Below the pieces are notes generated by a model. That model saw only the letters and a program-made list of their open reading frames with translations, searched no databases and was not told the origin of the DNA. 39,236 nt of DNA from IMG/VR virus record IMGVR_UViG_3300034108_001023, positions 1 to 39,236 of that record; one strand, written 5' to 3'. The position numbers and the translations under genes are program-made. This DNA is from a virus. Below are positions 1 to 8,371 of the stretch, in pieces; within the stretch, counting starts at the first letter, position 1, and the number at the start of each line of letters is the position of its first letter.

Positions 1-1091
1 ACCACACCTGCTTTTGTTATTTCCTGCAAAAGTATTTTTGTCGATCCAATGGCTCCAATGCTGATTGGAATATCTGCAAATGATACTCCATTAAATCTTA
101 CATTTGCCGCAGAATACGCTTCGTTTGAGTTTGCAATAGTGAATGGAAGCCCTTGGATTTCAGCAATTCCGGTCGATGATCCTTTGTTTGAAAGAGATAG
201 GTTTCCGCTTACTGTAACTTGCCTTCCGATCTTTGTGTATCGTCCAGTATTGGTGGCGGTTGTTATTCCAGTGCTTCCACCACCAAACGTCAGACCAATC
301 GTCCAAGTACCCTCCTCGTAATCATCCAGCGTATTGACATCGGACGAAGCGACTTGAGTGGCGGGGAAATTGATACCACTCGAAAGCTGCAAGCAACCTT
401 TACCAGCACTCGGCGTAACGCCTATGCCCACTTGGCCCGTTTCGGTAACTATGAAGTTATCGGTCGTACCATTTCCGACAAGGAATCGACCGTCATTCCG
501 CATGAAACAGATGACGTTTCCGCTCGATGCTTTTCCGTACAGCACATAAGCGGAGGAATCGGTAGTGCTACCACGCGCCTGAAGGCGAGAAACAGAAGCA
601 GCCTCCCCCACGCCCAGCCCCGTGGAGTTCAGGGTCATGGCGGTGGAGCCGCCGACGGACCATGTAGAAGTGCCACCGGCTGCAATGCGATAACACTCAG
701 TCGCATTCGTTCCGAAAATCAGCGGAGTGCCATAACGAGTTTCAATCGTCGAAGTCGTGCTTGTAACAGCAAGGTTAAGGCAGTTCAGCGATTCAGGATT
801 CGCATCCGAAATACGAACACCAGTCAGCACTTGTAGCGATTGCGTCCCAGTGAACGTAGTAATACCAACACCAACCTGATTCGATCCACTAGCCACCTTC
901 AGGGTCGACGTATCCACCGTCAGATCGCCGGTGATGGTGGCGCTGGCGAGGGTGGCGGTGCCGCCTGCTCCGAGGATCTGGTTGCTGGTGATCTTCTTCG
1001 TGGTGCCGGTGACGTCGACCACGGGCAACACATCGGTAGCCGGGGTCAGCGTCGTGATCGCTGTTAGCTGTGAAATCTTAAGGTCTGCCAT
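1..1091 (-). CDS. Tail fibre / appendage protein, 3' end outside window
   Basis: An ATG at 1091 opens a frame that stays open to base 1, giving at least 363 residues with no stop, so the gene is truncated by the window edge. The N-terminus (MADLKISQLTAIT..., then a VLPVVD segment and TKKITSNQIL) is the usual opening of phage fibre proteins anchored to a virion. It is followed by low-complexity Ser/Thr/Gly beta-type sequence, a 'GQVGIGVTPSAG' segment and a LDDYEEGTWT...YTKIGRQVTVSG module typical of fibre C-terminal regions. It starts directly after the preceding small gene (TAATATG). Host-surface binding is inferred from family resemblance. The distal half has lower GC than the capsid genes, as expected for a swappable receptor-binding region. 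Confidence 0.85.
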   Translation of the reverse strand, partial: MADLKISQLTAITTLTPATDVLPVVDVTGTTKKITSNQILGAGGTATLASATITGDLTVDTSTLKVASGSNQVGVGITTFTGTQSLQVLTGVRISDANPESLNCLNLAVTSTTSTIETRYGTPLIFGTNATECYRIAAGGTSTWSVGGSTAMTLNSTGLGVGEAASVSRLQARGSTTDSSAYVLYGKASSGNVICFMRNDGRFLVGNGTTDNFIVTETGQVGIGVTPSAGKGCLQLSSGINFPATQVASSDVNTLDDYEEGTWTIGLTFGGGSTGITTATNTGRYTKIGRQVTVSGNLSLSNKGSSTGIAEIQGLPFTIANSNEAYSAANVRFNGVSFADIPISIGAIGSTKILLQEITKAGV

Positions 1092-1092
1092 A

Positions 1093-1332
1093 TTATTGGA
1101 TTGCTAGGATTAGTTTGCCGCCATCTTCCTGTACGAGGAAGTCACTGGCTTCAGTGAGTAAAGAGTCGAATGTTCCGAAAGTAATAACCAGGTGACCGCC
1201 GTCTTCTTGCACCAGGTAGTCGCCGTTCTCGCAAAGGATGTCGCGCCGTTCGATGGGAGGATCAGGCGGAATGCCGCCGCCTTTGATACGGCGGACAATA
1301 TCCAGTCCCAGTCCTAGTCCGAGGCGAGGCAT
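1093..1332 (-). CDS. Small virion-region protein with duplicated LVQEDGG motif
   Basis: This is a 79-residue protein with ATG at 1332, four bases after the upstream stop and immediately before the fibre gene. It begins with a Gly/Leu-rich MPRLGLGLGL stretch. It then carries two copies of a short beta-hairpin-like unit, DYLVQEDGGHLVI (about residues 38-50) and DFLVQEDGGKLIL (about 64-76). Similar NGD-LVQEDG repeats occur in short proteins next to capsid genes of other phages. The role is unknown. The position between head proteins and a fibre suggests a minor virion component, but that is inference only. Confidence 0.7.
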   Translation of the reverse strand: MPRLGLGLGLDIVRRIKGGGIPPDPPIERRDILCENGDYLVQEDGGHLVITFGTFDSLLTEASDFLVQEDGGKLILAIQ

Positions 1333-1335
1333 TGC

Positions 1336-1590
1336 TTAGGCGTACTTGCGGTTATAGGCCACAATGGAGCCGTTCGACACGGTGATAGAGGTCCACACAC
1401 CGGGAAGCTCATCACCGGCCTGCAGCGTCACGCCGGCAGGGAAGTTGGTGATGTTGGAAGCGGTTGCTCCGAGGATCGTGATCTCAAGAGCATGAATGGT
1501 CTGCCAGTTTCCGGTCACAGTTCCGGATGCGCTGGAGATGTAGGTGCCGCCGTACTCGCCGGCTAGCTGACGATTGGATCCGACATTCAT
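1336..1590 (-). CDS. Small beta-rich virion protein, possible head decoration protein
   Basis: This 84-residue protein has an ATG at 1590 overlapping the upstream stop (ATGA). The sequence is beta-rich, with Thr/Ser/Gly repeats followed by ITNFPAGVTLQAGDELPGVWTSITVSNGSIVAY. This pattern (hydrophobic strand, 'ipg.fTsi.l.sG.v.aY' ending) recurs in short proteins encoded just after phage major capsid genes and often treated as capsid-associated or decoration proteins. No enzymatic motif is present. The function is inferred from this resemblance and its neighbourhood. Confidence 0.7.
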   Translation of the reverse strand: MNVGSNRQLAGEYGGTYISSASGTVTGNWQTIHALEITILGATASNITNFPAGVTLQAGDELPGVWTSITVSNGSIVAYNRKYA

Positions 1591-1970
1591 AGGGTGAACT
1601 TCTGACTACTGCGTTTTGTGCCACCGGTCCATCCAACCTGCAAGCGTGTAGCCCCGCAGCGCACTCGCACCTCGGGGTTATCGCGCTCTACTTCTTTGAG
1701 AAACTGGGAATCTTTCCAGCAATCGTACCCGACCTTGTGCCCCCAGGCATGGTAGAGGGTGGGGTCGATACGCATCCGCAGGCGCCCGATGCCGTCAACG
1801 GATCGGATATCGCGATCCGAGTCCTTGGCGATGCGCTTCTGATCAATGCCGGCCTTAACCCAGTCCTTCTGGATGCCGGTTTGGAACTCTTTGATGACGG
1901 CGCGGCGCAGTTCGCCGGGCAGGTCGTCGAGAGCGTTTGCGATGACGGATGCTGCGGAATTCTGGGCCAT
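1587..1970 (-). CDS. Conserved head-region protein of unknown function
   Basis: This 127-residue protein starts at ATG 1970, the first gene after the hairpin that follows the major capsid gene. The N-terminal half is helical (ANALDDLPGELRRAVIKEF). The C-terminal half contains RSVDGIGRLRMRIDPTLYHAWG and a short Cys/Trp-rich stretch (YDCWKDSQFLKEVERDNPEVRV). It is coupled to the next gene by an ATGA overlap. I do not recognise an enzymatic family. Its place between the major capsid and small virion proteins suggests a head-completion or minor capsid role, which cannot be shown from sequence alone. Confidence 0.7.
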   Translation of the reverse strand: MAQNSAASVIANALDDLPGELRRAVIKEFQTGIQKDWVKAGIDQKRIAKDSDRDIRSVDGIGRLRMRIDPTLYHAWGHKVGYDCWKDSQFLKEVERDNPEVRVRCGATRLQVGWTGGTKRSSQKFTL

Positions 1971-1983
1971 GAGAAAAGTAAGG

Positions 1984-2010
1984 AGGGGAGGCCCGTGATG
2001 GACCTCCCCT
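1984..2010 (-). terminator. Hairpin after major capsid gene, possible leaky terminator
   Basis: An 8-bp perfect stem (AGGGGAGG / CCTCCCCT at 1984-1991 and 2003-2010) with an 11-base loop lies 14 bases past the capsid stop. On the minus-strand transcript it is followed only by CCTTACTTTT, so the U-tract is weak. On the plus strand it is followed by TGTTGGTTTTTT. It could attenuate transcription or protect the 3' end of the abundant capsid message, as the terminator after T7 gene 10 does. Confidence 0.5.
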
Positions 2011-2023
2011 GTTGGTTTTTTGA

Positions 2024-3085
2024 TTAGCTAGCGCCGTTGAACATACCAAAGCCGCTCGGGTTCTTCACCACGAGACCGGCAATGGCCTCGATCAAGCGGG
2101 CAGGGCCGCCGCCGGCGTCAGGCAGGGTCTTGACCTGCGGGAGCTTGGCGTAGCGGACCTCGACCATGTCCATCGGGATGACGTAGCCCTTGAACGCCTG
2201 AGCGCTCAATGCAGTACCAGTAGTACCACCGATAAAAGTGGACGGGTGCAAAATCAAGCGACCAAAGTCGCCCTCGAAGATGTCGATGGATGACTTGAAG
2301 GTGTCGCTTGACAGCTCTTGGTTGAAGGTGCGGACCGAGGTGGCAGCGATGGAGTTGGAATTGACAACCTGAGTCGTGCCAGAGGCAGTCAGGTTGGTGA
2401 ACGCACGCTTGAGCGTGGTGCCCAAGATGCAATCGTAGTCCCGGAAGGTGCCGGTGATGCCGTAGACGGCAGTTAGCACGTTCTGGGCGGTGGCCTCAGT
2501 GAAATTGGCGGACGTAGTGGTGTTCACAGCGCCGGAGGCCGGCTTGAAAACCGAACCGGAGGCGACAGCACCGATGTTGGCGGCGTTGTCAGCGGTCAAC
2601 CAATTGCCCAGGGAGCCCGTCAGGTACGGGTTGGAGGTGCTGACCTCGGTCTGCGCAGCCTGGTTGGTGCACATGAAGGTCGCCTCCATGGAGCGCTTGA
2701 GCTCAACGAGGCGTTTGGCAATGCCGTTGGCGAGCTCATCGCTCACGCCGGCCACGTTCTGCGTCTCGGCGATGAAACCGATGCGCAGGTCGTTGCGGAA
2801 CACCTGACCGTAGTTGTTCAGGCGGGTCCGGTTCTCAACCGGGTTGCCGGCGCTGGACACGGTCACGTCAGTACCGTCGACAACGCCACCCATGGTCGGG
2901 GCAGCGTAATTGTCGACCTGCCACGAGAACTGCATATTGCCGATGTCCTTGCCCTTGGGGGCCATGGACACGAACGGCGTTGACTTGGCGTCGACGATGG
3001 CGATGTAGTCCGCCAGATCCTCACGGATCGAGGACGTTGAAGCGAGCGGTACTGTACCGGATTGGTTTTCTTGGAGCAGGGGCAT
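2024..3085 (-). CDS. Major capsid protein (SU10/DUF5309-like, HK97-type fold)
   Basis: The protein has 353 residues with ATG at 3085 preceded by AAGGATG inside the scaffold 3' end. The N-terminal segment (REDLADYIAIVDAKSTPFVSMAPKG) and the following QFSWQVDNY, NPVENRTRLNNYGQVF and VSDELANGIAKRLVELKRSMEATF (helix resembling the E-loop/spine region) match the SU10-like/DUF5309 major head proteins. The C-terminal half has the beta-rich DFGRLILHPSTF...YVIPMDMVEVRY region of the A and P domains. It directly follows a scaffold-like gene and the portal and terminase genes, the usual order. It forms the icosahedral shell and no protease gene lies between it and the portal. Confidence 0.88.
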   Translation of the reverse strand: MPLLQENQSGTVPLASTSSIREDLADYIAIVDAKSTPFVSMAPKGKDIGNMQFSWQVDNYAAPTMGGVVDGTDVTVSSAGNPVENRTRLNNYGQVFRNDLRIGFIAETQNVAGVSDELANGIAKRLVELKRSMEATFMCTNQAAQTEVSTSNPYLTGSLGNWLTADNAANIGAVASGSVFKPASGAVNTTTSANFTEATAQNVLTAVYGITGTFRDYDCILGTTLKRAFTNLTASGTTQVVNSNSIAATSVRTFNQELSSDTFKSSIDIFEGDFGRLILHPSTFIGGTTGTALSAQAFKGYVIPMDMVEVRYAKLPQVKTLPDAGGGPARLIEAIAGLVVKNPSGFGMFNGAS

Positions 3086-3088
3086 GAT

Positions 3089-4099
3089 TTAGAGCATCCT
3101 TTTGAGTACTTGAGCTAATTCGGTGGTCGTCCCGGACTTTCGGAACTTCGACTTGGCGTTATCCAGGCCGACCTTGACCGAATCCTTTTTTGCAGGGATT
3201 GCGGTCGGTCGACCGGGCTGGTTGGGTGCCTTGACTAGTGGGCGGGTGGCAGATGGCTTGCCCTTGGAGGACTCCTGCGCCAGACGCAACTTGCGCCCGG
3301 CAATGAAGTCACCGACCAGCACCTGGTACTCCGGCAGTGAGGCAATCTGCGGCAGTTGCCGCAGGACGGCCTGCGCCTCGGTGTACTCGGTAGCCGAACG
3401 GTCCTTCCACCATGGGTAGAGTTGTTCTGCGATTGGCTTGATCTGCTGGTAGTTCTGCAGGAAGCGGGCGCGGGTTGGTATGTGCAGGTCGATGGCGTCT
3501 TCTACACGCCGCTTGATCTGCTTCACGTCCTCCGCGCTGTACTCCTTGCCCTCTACTTCGCAGCCGTCGATGTTGTCCTCGCACCACCGTTTCAGATTCC
3601 GGGCCTTGCTCCACTCATCGTTGAGCTTCGACACTTCCCAGACATCGGCAAACGGGTCTGCAGCGGACTGCACCGCGGTCGGCCTGTCGTTGGTCTGCTC
3701 CAGCTTGGTCTTGGCGTCGTTGAGCTCCCGCTCGAGTGCCTCGGCCTTCTCCAGCGCCTCTTTCTTCTGGCGCGTGAGCTTGTCGATGCGTTTGCGGTAG
3801 CCCAGCGAATCCTCGTCGCTGTTCTCTTCGGTCTCGGAAAGAACATCCTGATCAGGCGACTCGGCCTGATCGTCCGTTTGTTCTGCGGTCGGCTCCGCAT
3901 CCTCGGCCTGATCGTCCACGGAAGTGGCTTCCGGCTCCGGCGCTTGTCGCTCGACGGCTGATGCCTTCTCTTCCTCCCCGCTGAAGCGTGACTTCAGTAG
4001 CTTGGCCAACGCCGATTCGTCGAACTGCATCGGGTTGATTGGGGGCTGTGCCGTGTTTTGGGCAGGTTTCGCTTCCTGTGTATTCGTCGGGATGTCCAT
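3089..4099 (-). CDS. Capsid scaffolding protein
   Basis: This 336-residue, strongly charged protein starts at ATG 4099 and ends three bases before the capsid start. The N-terminal third is acidic and Pro/Glu/Asp-rich (many EE, DD and QAESPDQD runs). It is followed by a Lys/Glu-rich predicted coiled coil (RKRIDKLTRQKKEALEKAEALERELND, about residues 102-135). The C-terminus is basic with Lys/Arg/Pro (GRPTAIPAKKDSVKVGL...FRKSGTTTELAQVLKRML). Acidic-coil-basic composition immediately before the major capsid gene is characteristic of podovirus scaffold or assembly proteins. There is no protease motif. The assignment rests on composition and position. Confidence 0.82.
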   Translation of the reverse strand: MDIPTNTQEAKPAQNTAQPPINPMQFDESALAKLLKSRFSGEEEKASAVERQAPEPEATSVDDQAEDAEPTAEQTDDQAESPDQDVLSETEENSDEDSLGYRKRIDKLTRQKKEALEKAEALERELNDAKTKLEQTNDRPTAVQSAADPFADVWEVSKLNDEWSKARNLKRWCEDNIDGCEVEGKEYSAEDVKQIKRRVEDAIDLHIPTRARFLQNYQQIKPIAEQLYPWWKDRSATEYTEAQAVLRQLPQIASLPEYQVLVGDFIAGRKLRLAQESSKGKPSATRPLVKAPNQPGRPTAIPAKKDSVKVGLDNAKSKFRKSGTTTELAQVLKRML

Positions 4100-4178
4100 G
4101 CTTTTAGACCCTGCAAGCCGGGTATGCTGCGCCAGGGTTGTTTAAGGCCAACCAAGAAGCCGTTGTTTGAGTGAGAGC

Positions 4179-4421
4179 CTAGAATTGACCGGAAGTCAAC
4201 TCCCTCCCGTTTCTTAACGCACTGATTTGTGCGATGAGATCCTTGATTGCGGCGGCGCGTCCTGAGTTATAGGCACGGTCCTCCGCAGAAAGTGATGGGA
4301 GGATGGCGTTGAGCACCTCGTCCCGCAGCGTGTCGTCGATGAGTTGGCCCATGGCCTTGAGCACCGGGTGCTCCTCTGACACGGAGAGGGCCTCGGAAAG
4401 CTGTTCGTCGGTCAGTTTCAT
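4179..4421 (-). CDS. Small helical protein between portal and scaffold
   Basis: This 80-residue protein has its ATG at 4421, sharing one base with the portal stop (TAATG), so translational coupling is likely. It is predicted to be mostly helical (MKLTDEQLSEAL..., LIDDTLRDEVLNAILPSL, AAAIKDLIAQISALRNG) and acidic at the N-terminus. Short helical proteins in this slot are common in podovirus-like head modules, but I do not recognise a named family. The 79 bases between it and the scaffold gene hold no gene. Confidence 0.7.
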   Translation of the reverse strand: MKLTDEQLSEALSVSEEHPVLKAMGQLIDDTLRDEVLNAILPSLSAEDRAYNSGRAAAIKDLIAQISALRNGRELTSGQF

Positions 4422-6505
4422 TAGACTCCGAGGCGGCCGGTGATGGCGTTCTGCTGCTGCTGGACACTGAACTGCAGGTTCTCAATGTACTTCTGCAGGT
4501 TGGCTTGGAAAAGCGGGTCCTGTTGGAGCTGGGCCTGATATTTCGGGTTGGATTGCAGGACCTGTTGGCTGAATTGAAGGCGCATGGGCGCGGTGGGGTC
4601 GTTCTCCCGGAGTTGGGGAGGATTGCCAAGCGACATCAGCGCGATCTCGTCGTTGGTTTCGTTGAACATCTTCTGCGCGGCCGGGCCCTGCTGCATGACC
4701 AGCTCGCTCGCGAGGTTGGGGTCGATGGCTCGGAGTGCGACGGAGATCAGCTTGGCCCGGTCGATCACGCCGGCAGTGTCGAGGGGCAGAACGAGGGTAC
4801 TGATGGCCTTGAGCTTCTCGGTTACGAGGTCGGTACTCATTTCCCTGACATCAAACTTGAGCATCACGTCGAAGTCCTGCACGTCCTGCGGGAGCGGGGT
4901 GGCCGAGGCCGTGATGCGCTGGATCTCGGCGGGGCCGATGTACTGCAGCGTGAGGGCTAGTACCTGGCGAAATGCCTCGGTCCAGCCATGCAGCCAGTTG
5001 TTGATCAGGCGCTGCTGGCGCATCTGGGTGATCACTGGCGGGACCTTCTCGGTCGGGCGTCCAAAGTAGCGGTCAGTCTGGGCCTCAATGGCTGCGATCA
5101 ACTGGAAGGCCACACCGGGCTCGCGTGCGGGCGGTTGCAAAAAGCCGATCTCGCCGCGGCGCAGGACAGGAATCTGAATTGCGGGACCGATCTTCAGGTT
5201 GCCGCCGCGGGTTTTGGGGACCTCGATGGGCGGAAGCGTGGCGAGCGAGGTGTAGTCGAATATGGAGTCGCGCTGGGCCTTGACCTCATGCTGCCAGGTG
5301 GAACAGACCTCGGGCACGCCACGGCTCTCGGTGATCTGGCGGTGGATGAGCTCGGAGCGCCAGATAACGAAGGGATACTGACCGTGCGCGTAGTCGAGCC
5401 CCTCAAAGTAGCCCCACTTGTCGCCGACTTGGGGGCTGAAGACGGTGTAGAACACGCCGGGGATGCCGTCTGAGTCGACTGCTTTCTGGTAGGCATAGAC
5501 CACCTCGATCAGATTCTCGCGGTCGAGGATGGAGTTCTCGGCAATGCCGACGGCGCCATACTGGAAGGCAGCGTAGTCACTGAAACGGCCCATCGTGTTA
5601 ATGGCTTCCTGCGCCCACTCGGCATCCCACTTTTCGGTCTCGACCTTGTTCAGGAGTTGGGCCTCGGTCATGTAGAACCGGCGGAAGACTACTCGGGCGG
5701 ACTGGATGTCGGTGGTCTCGGGCGGGAACACCAACTCGTCCCAAGGCGCGAGGGCAGCGATCATGGGCTTGTTGGTGACCATGGTCGGGATAGGGAAGTC
5801 GCACTCGCCCTCCTCGCGCAGTTCGCGGATGGCCTTGAGCGCCCGGCGCTTGCGCAGGTTGGGGAAGGCAGCGAGCAGGAGCTCCGCGGATTGGTCGTCG
5901 GCCTCGGGGTTGGCGATGAGGTTGGGCAGGTCGGCCAGGACCGAGCCCTCGGGAGACTGGGCTGCCAAGGCCACGATCTGCTCCATCGTCAGGTACTGCT
6001 CTTTCTGCCCCATCTCCTGCTGCCAGGTGACGTGGACGCCGGCCCAGCCGTAGGTCCAGAGGTACTGAGAGAGTAGTTCGACCTCGCGGGTGAGGTCGTT
6101 GTACATCCGGGCGTTGACCGTCCAGTCCATCAGGTTGTGCGCGGTGACCGCTTGGTCGAGCTGGCTAATGTTGGTGGGCGACACACGGAGCATCGAGCGC
6201 CAGAAAGAGGTGGAACAGAGGTCGACGAGGCCGTTGATCACCTCGTCGGCCAGCGGGATGCGCGTGTCGGAGGCCCCGTCCCAGGGGAATGCCGGGGCAT
6301 TGCGGTTGGAATCATTCCACTTCTTGCCATCGTCGCTCTGGCCGGGCCAGCGGCAGAAGCGCACGTTCTCCACATTATCAACACGGGCGTAGACGCCGTA
6401 GTCGGTGGCCGAGCGCCGTAGTTCCTCGGTTAATGCCGGTACATTGGGCTCGTCGCCGACCCGTGCCATCACGTCGGTTGCTTGCTTGTATGAATCGCCT
6501 TGCAT
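4421..6505 (-). CDS. Portal (head-tail connector) protein
   Basis: The protein has 694 residues from the ATG at 6505, 11 bases after the terminase stop. An upstream in-frame start at 6541 would overlap the terminase gene and is less likely. The length fits large podovirus portals. The sequence has the N-terminal acidic/aromatic region (FPWDGASDTRIPLADEVINGLVDL), a long helical middle with WTVNARMYNDLTREVELLSQYLWTYG, and a Gln-rich helical C-terminus (QLQQDPLFQANLQKYIENLQFSVQQQQN) like the portal barrel/crown. It lies directly downstream of the large terminase and upstream of scaffold and capsid. It would form the dodecameric DNA channel at one capsid vertex. Confidence 0.88.
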   Translation of the reverse strand: MQGDSYKQATDVMARVGDEPNVPALTEELRRSATDYGVYARVDNVENVRFCRWPGQSDDGKKWNDSNRNAPAFPWDGASDTRIPLADEVINGLVDLCSTSFWRSMLRVSPTNISQLDQAVTAHNLMDWTVNARMYNDLTREVELLSQYLWTYGWAGVHVTWQQEMGQKEQYLTMEQIVALAAQSPEGSVLADLPNLIANPEADDQSAELLLAAFPNLRKRRALKAIRELREEGECDFPIPTMVTNKPMIAALAPWDELVFPPETTDIQSARVVFRRFYMTEAQLLNKVETEKWDAEWAQEAINTMGRFSDYAAFQYGAVGIAENSILDRENLIEVVYAYQKAVDSDGIPGVFYTVFSPQVGDKWGYFEGLDYAHGQYPFVIWRSELIHRQITESRGVPEVCSTWQHEVKAQRDSIFDYTSLATLPPIEVPKTRGGNLKIGPAIQIPVLRRGEIGFLQPPAREPGVAFQLIAAIEAQTDRYFGRPTEKVPPVITQMRQQRLINNWLHGWTEAFRQVLALTLQYIGPAEIQRITASATPLPQDVQDFDVMLKFDVREMSTDLVTEKLKAISTLVLPLDTAGVIDRAKLISVALRAIDPNLASELVMQQGPAAQKMFNETNDEIALMSLGNPPQLRENDPTAPMRLQFSQQVLQSNPKYQAQLQQDPLFQANLQKYIENLQFSVQQQQNAITGRLGV

Positions 6506-6516
6506 GATCGTTTCTT

Positions 6517-8229
6517 TTAGTATCCACCGCCGCCGCGGCAATCAAAGCCCCCGCGGCCTACGAAGGCAAGACCTGAGACTAAAAGCATCCCTAGGCAGTC
6601 GATTGGATCCTTGGTCGCGCCTTTCTGCCCGTCGCGGCCGGTGTGCTCGGAGAGTGCGTAGATAAGATTGGCGCAGTCGTTGGTGATGTAGAGGGATGGC
6701 TCGTTGAGCGGGGTGAGCGGCTGGGTGGCGTCGTAGGAGAGGAGACTATTGATGGCGGATGTGCGCTGGTCGACGGGCACGCCGGGTGCGGGAATGAATG
6801 CCATGGGCTCGTCCCGGGGATCGTCGGATTCGGCTAGGAGGTCGATGAGGGTCGTGCCGCCGGCCTCGGAGAGCGCGGGAGAACCTCCGGCCTTGGGGTC
6901 GATCAGTCGCATGACGGGCTCGCCGTAGCCGAGGTCAGACTCAATCTGGCGGAAGAGGTTGCGGTACTCGGAGATGGAACGGCCGGCGTCTAGGGTTTGC
7001 GCGGGACCGAGCTTGCCGTCGGGTTTTTCGGACGGTAGTGCCCACTCTCCGAAGTTGGAGAAGTCCGGGAACTCACGCACCACGATGCGCTTGCCGTCCT
7101 CGTAGACTAGGAGCCATAGGCAGAACCAATTGCGGGCGCCGGCGGGGTCGCAGACCATGTATAGCGTGCCGCCGGGTGGCACCTTGGAGGCCGGGATGCA
7201 GTGGATATCGGGGCGGAAACGGGCGAAGGCCTTGCCGATGTTGTCCGAGGCCCAGCCGTAGGCTCGGGTCAGGATCTGGCCCATGGGAGAGGTGACCAGC
7301 TTCGACTTCATCTCGTCGAAGGGGTTGTAGGGGTTGTCCTCGGAGTAAAAGAAAACGGTTTTGCGCTTGGTTGCGGGCTGCTCCATGACCCTGGGAGCCT
7401 TGCCGGGTGGCCATGTAGGCAGGCCCTGTTTGCCGGCTAAGAGTTCGCCGGTGCCCCAGTTCTTGACCTGTGATCCGGCGGTGAACTCCTTGTAGACCGA
7501 GGCCACGCCTTCGAGGGGTGTCTGGGTCACGAGGAGTTTGCCACGGCGGGTGATCAGACGGTAGCGCAGTGTGTCCACCCAGGATTGGGGCACGAGCTCG
7601 TCGCACCAGATCAAGTCAGCCTCGCGGCCCTCGATGGTGTTCTCGGACTGCGTGTAGTTCAGGAAGTCGCAGCGGGAGCCGTTGGGTAGGATGAATGAGC
7701 CGTCGGTGAATCCGTTCTTGCGGCTGTAGTTCAGGTAGTGGATGCGGCCCTTCTTGGTCGCCCGGAGTGCGACGGGGAGATAGTTGTAGATGGCGGGTTG
7801 TTGCACGGTGACCGAGGTGGCGTGAGAGGTGTGGCAGCAGAGTACCGATGCGTTCTCTTTCTCAAGGAGGGTTTGAACCACGCGGCGGGCGGCCCAAAGG
7901 GTTTTACCGGCGCGGTTGCCGCCGGAGATGAGGAGCTCCTGGGTGAGCGAATACTCAGTGTTGGCGATCTCCCAGTGGTCGGGGATGAAACCGTAGGTGT
8001 AGGGGTCGGCCTTTTCAAGGAGCACGAGTTGGGTGCGCTTCTGCTTCAGCTCGAGTGCGCGGGGGTGATGGGCGTCTACCCGGGGGATGACAGGGTGCAG
8101 CGGTTGCTCGTTCCACCACGTGTCGTTGCAGTGGTCGGAGCAGAAGCGCTTTTGCTTGGAGCCGATGCGGATCTTGATGATCTCGAAGGGCTTGGAGCAG
8201 GTGAGGCAGAGGTTGGGTGGTTGGCTCAT
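6517..8229 (-). CDS. terL: Terminase large subunit with N-terminal zinc finger
   Basis: This 570-residue packaging ATPase/nuclease starts at ATG 8229, overlapping the stop of a tiny upstream ORF (ATGA). An N-terminal Cys cluster (C8, C11, C30, C34, then TWW) looks like a treble-clef zinc finger. The ATPase has Walker A GGNRAGKT at residues 103-110 and Walker B LIWCDE at 206-211. A coupling-type segment VTQTPLEG follows. The C-terminal RNase H-like nuclease is marked by MVCDPAGARNWF and the late acidic segment RLIDPKAGG plus KDPIDCLG. The order small subunit, large subunit, portal, scaffold, capsid supports it. The zinc finger ahead of the ATPase is an uncommon but known addition in environmental phage terminases. 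Confidence 0.95.
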   Translation of the reverse strand: MSQPPNLCLTCSKPFEIIKIRIGSKQKRFCSDHCNDTWWNEQPLHPVIPRVDAHHPRALELKQKRTQLVLLEKADPYTYGFIPDHWEIANTEYSLTQELLISGGNRAGKTLWAARRVVQTLLEKENASVLCCHTSHATSVTVQQPAIYNYLPVALRATKKGRIHYLNYSRKNGFTDGSFILPNGSRCDFLNYTQSENTIEGREADLIWCDELVPQSWVDTLRYRLITRRGKLLVTQTPLEGVASVYKEFTAGSQVKNWGTGELLAGKQGLPTWPPGKAPRVMEQPATKRKTVFFYSEDNPYNPFDEMKSKLVTSPMGQILTRAYGWASDNIGKAFARFRPDIHCIPASKVPPGGTLYMVCDPAGARNWFCLWLLVYEDGKRIVVREFPDFSNFGEWALPSEKPDGKLGPAQTLDAGRSISEYRNLFRQIESDLGYGEPVMRLIDPKAGGSPALSEAGGTTLIDLLAESDDPRDEPMAFIPAPGVPVDQRTSAINSLLSYDATQPLTPLNEPSLYITNDCANLIYALSEHTGRDGQKGATKDPIDCLGMLLVSGLAFVGRGGFDCRGGGGY

Positions 8230-8330
8230 TTCCTAATATTTTTCGCTTTGGGAAACCCGTCGACTTTTACCGTCGCCGCGGATTGCCCGACCCCCTCCCC
8301 CGGGGTGGCCCTTGTAACGGGGTAGGACAT
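8226..8330 (-). CDS. Tiny ORF (34 aa) coupled to terminase start
   Basis: An ATG at 8330 opens a 34-residue frame that begins MSYPVTRATPGEG and ends exactly in the terminase start with an ATGA overlap, the coupling used throughout this genome. It is basic at its C-terminus (FPKAKNIRK). It shares its first 12 bases with the 40-residue ORF at 8372-8494. No Shine-Dalgarno is evident. It could be a real microprotein or a leader that delivers ribosomes to the terminase gene. Confidence 0.4.
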   Translation of the reverse strand: MSYPVTRATPGEGVGQSAATVKVDGFPKAKNIRK

Positions 8331-8371
8331 TGGCCCGGCGGAGGGGTGCTGACGTGCGTTTCGATCAATGT

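Noticed and set aside
4100-4178. Possible promoter or terminator between the small helical gene and the scaffold gene
   Set aside because: The 79 bases hold only a loose CCCTG/CAGGG pairing with a long loop, and no convincing -10/-35 or T7-like promoter.
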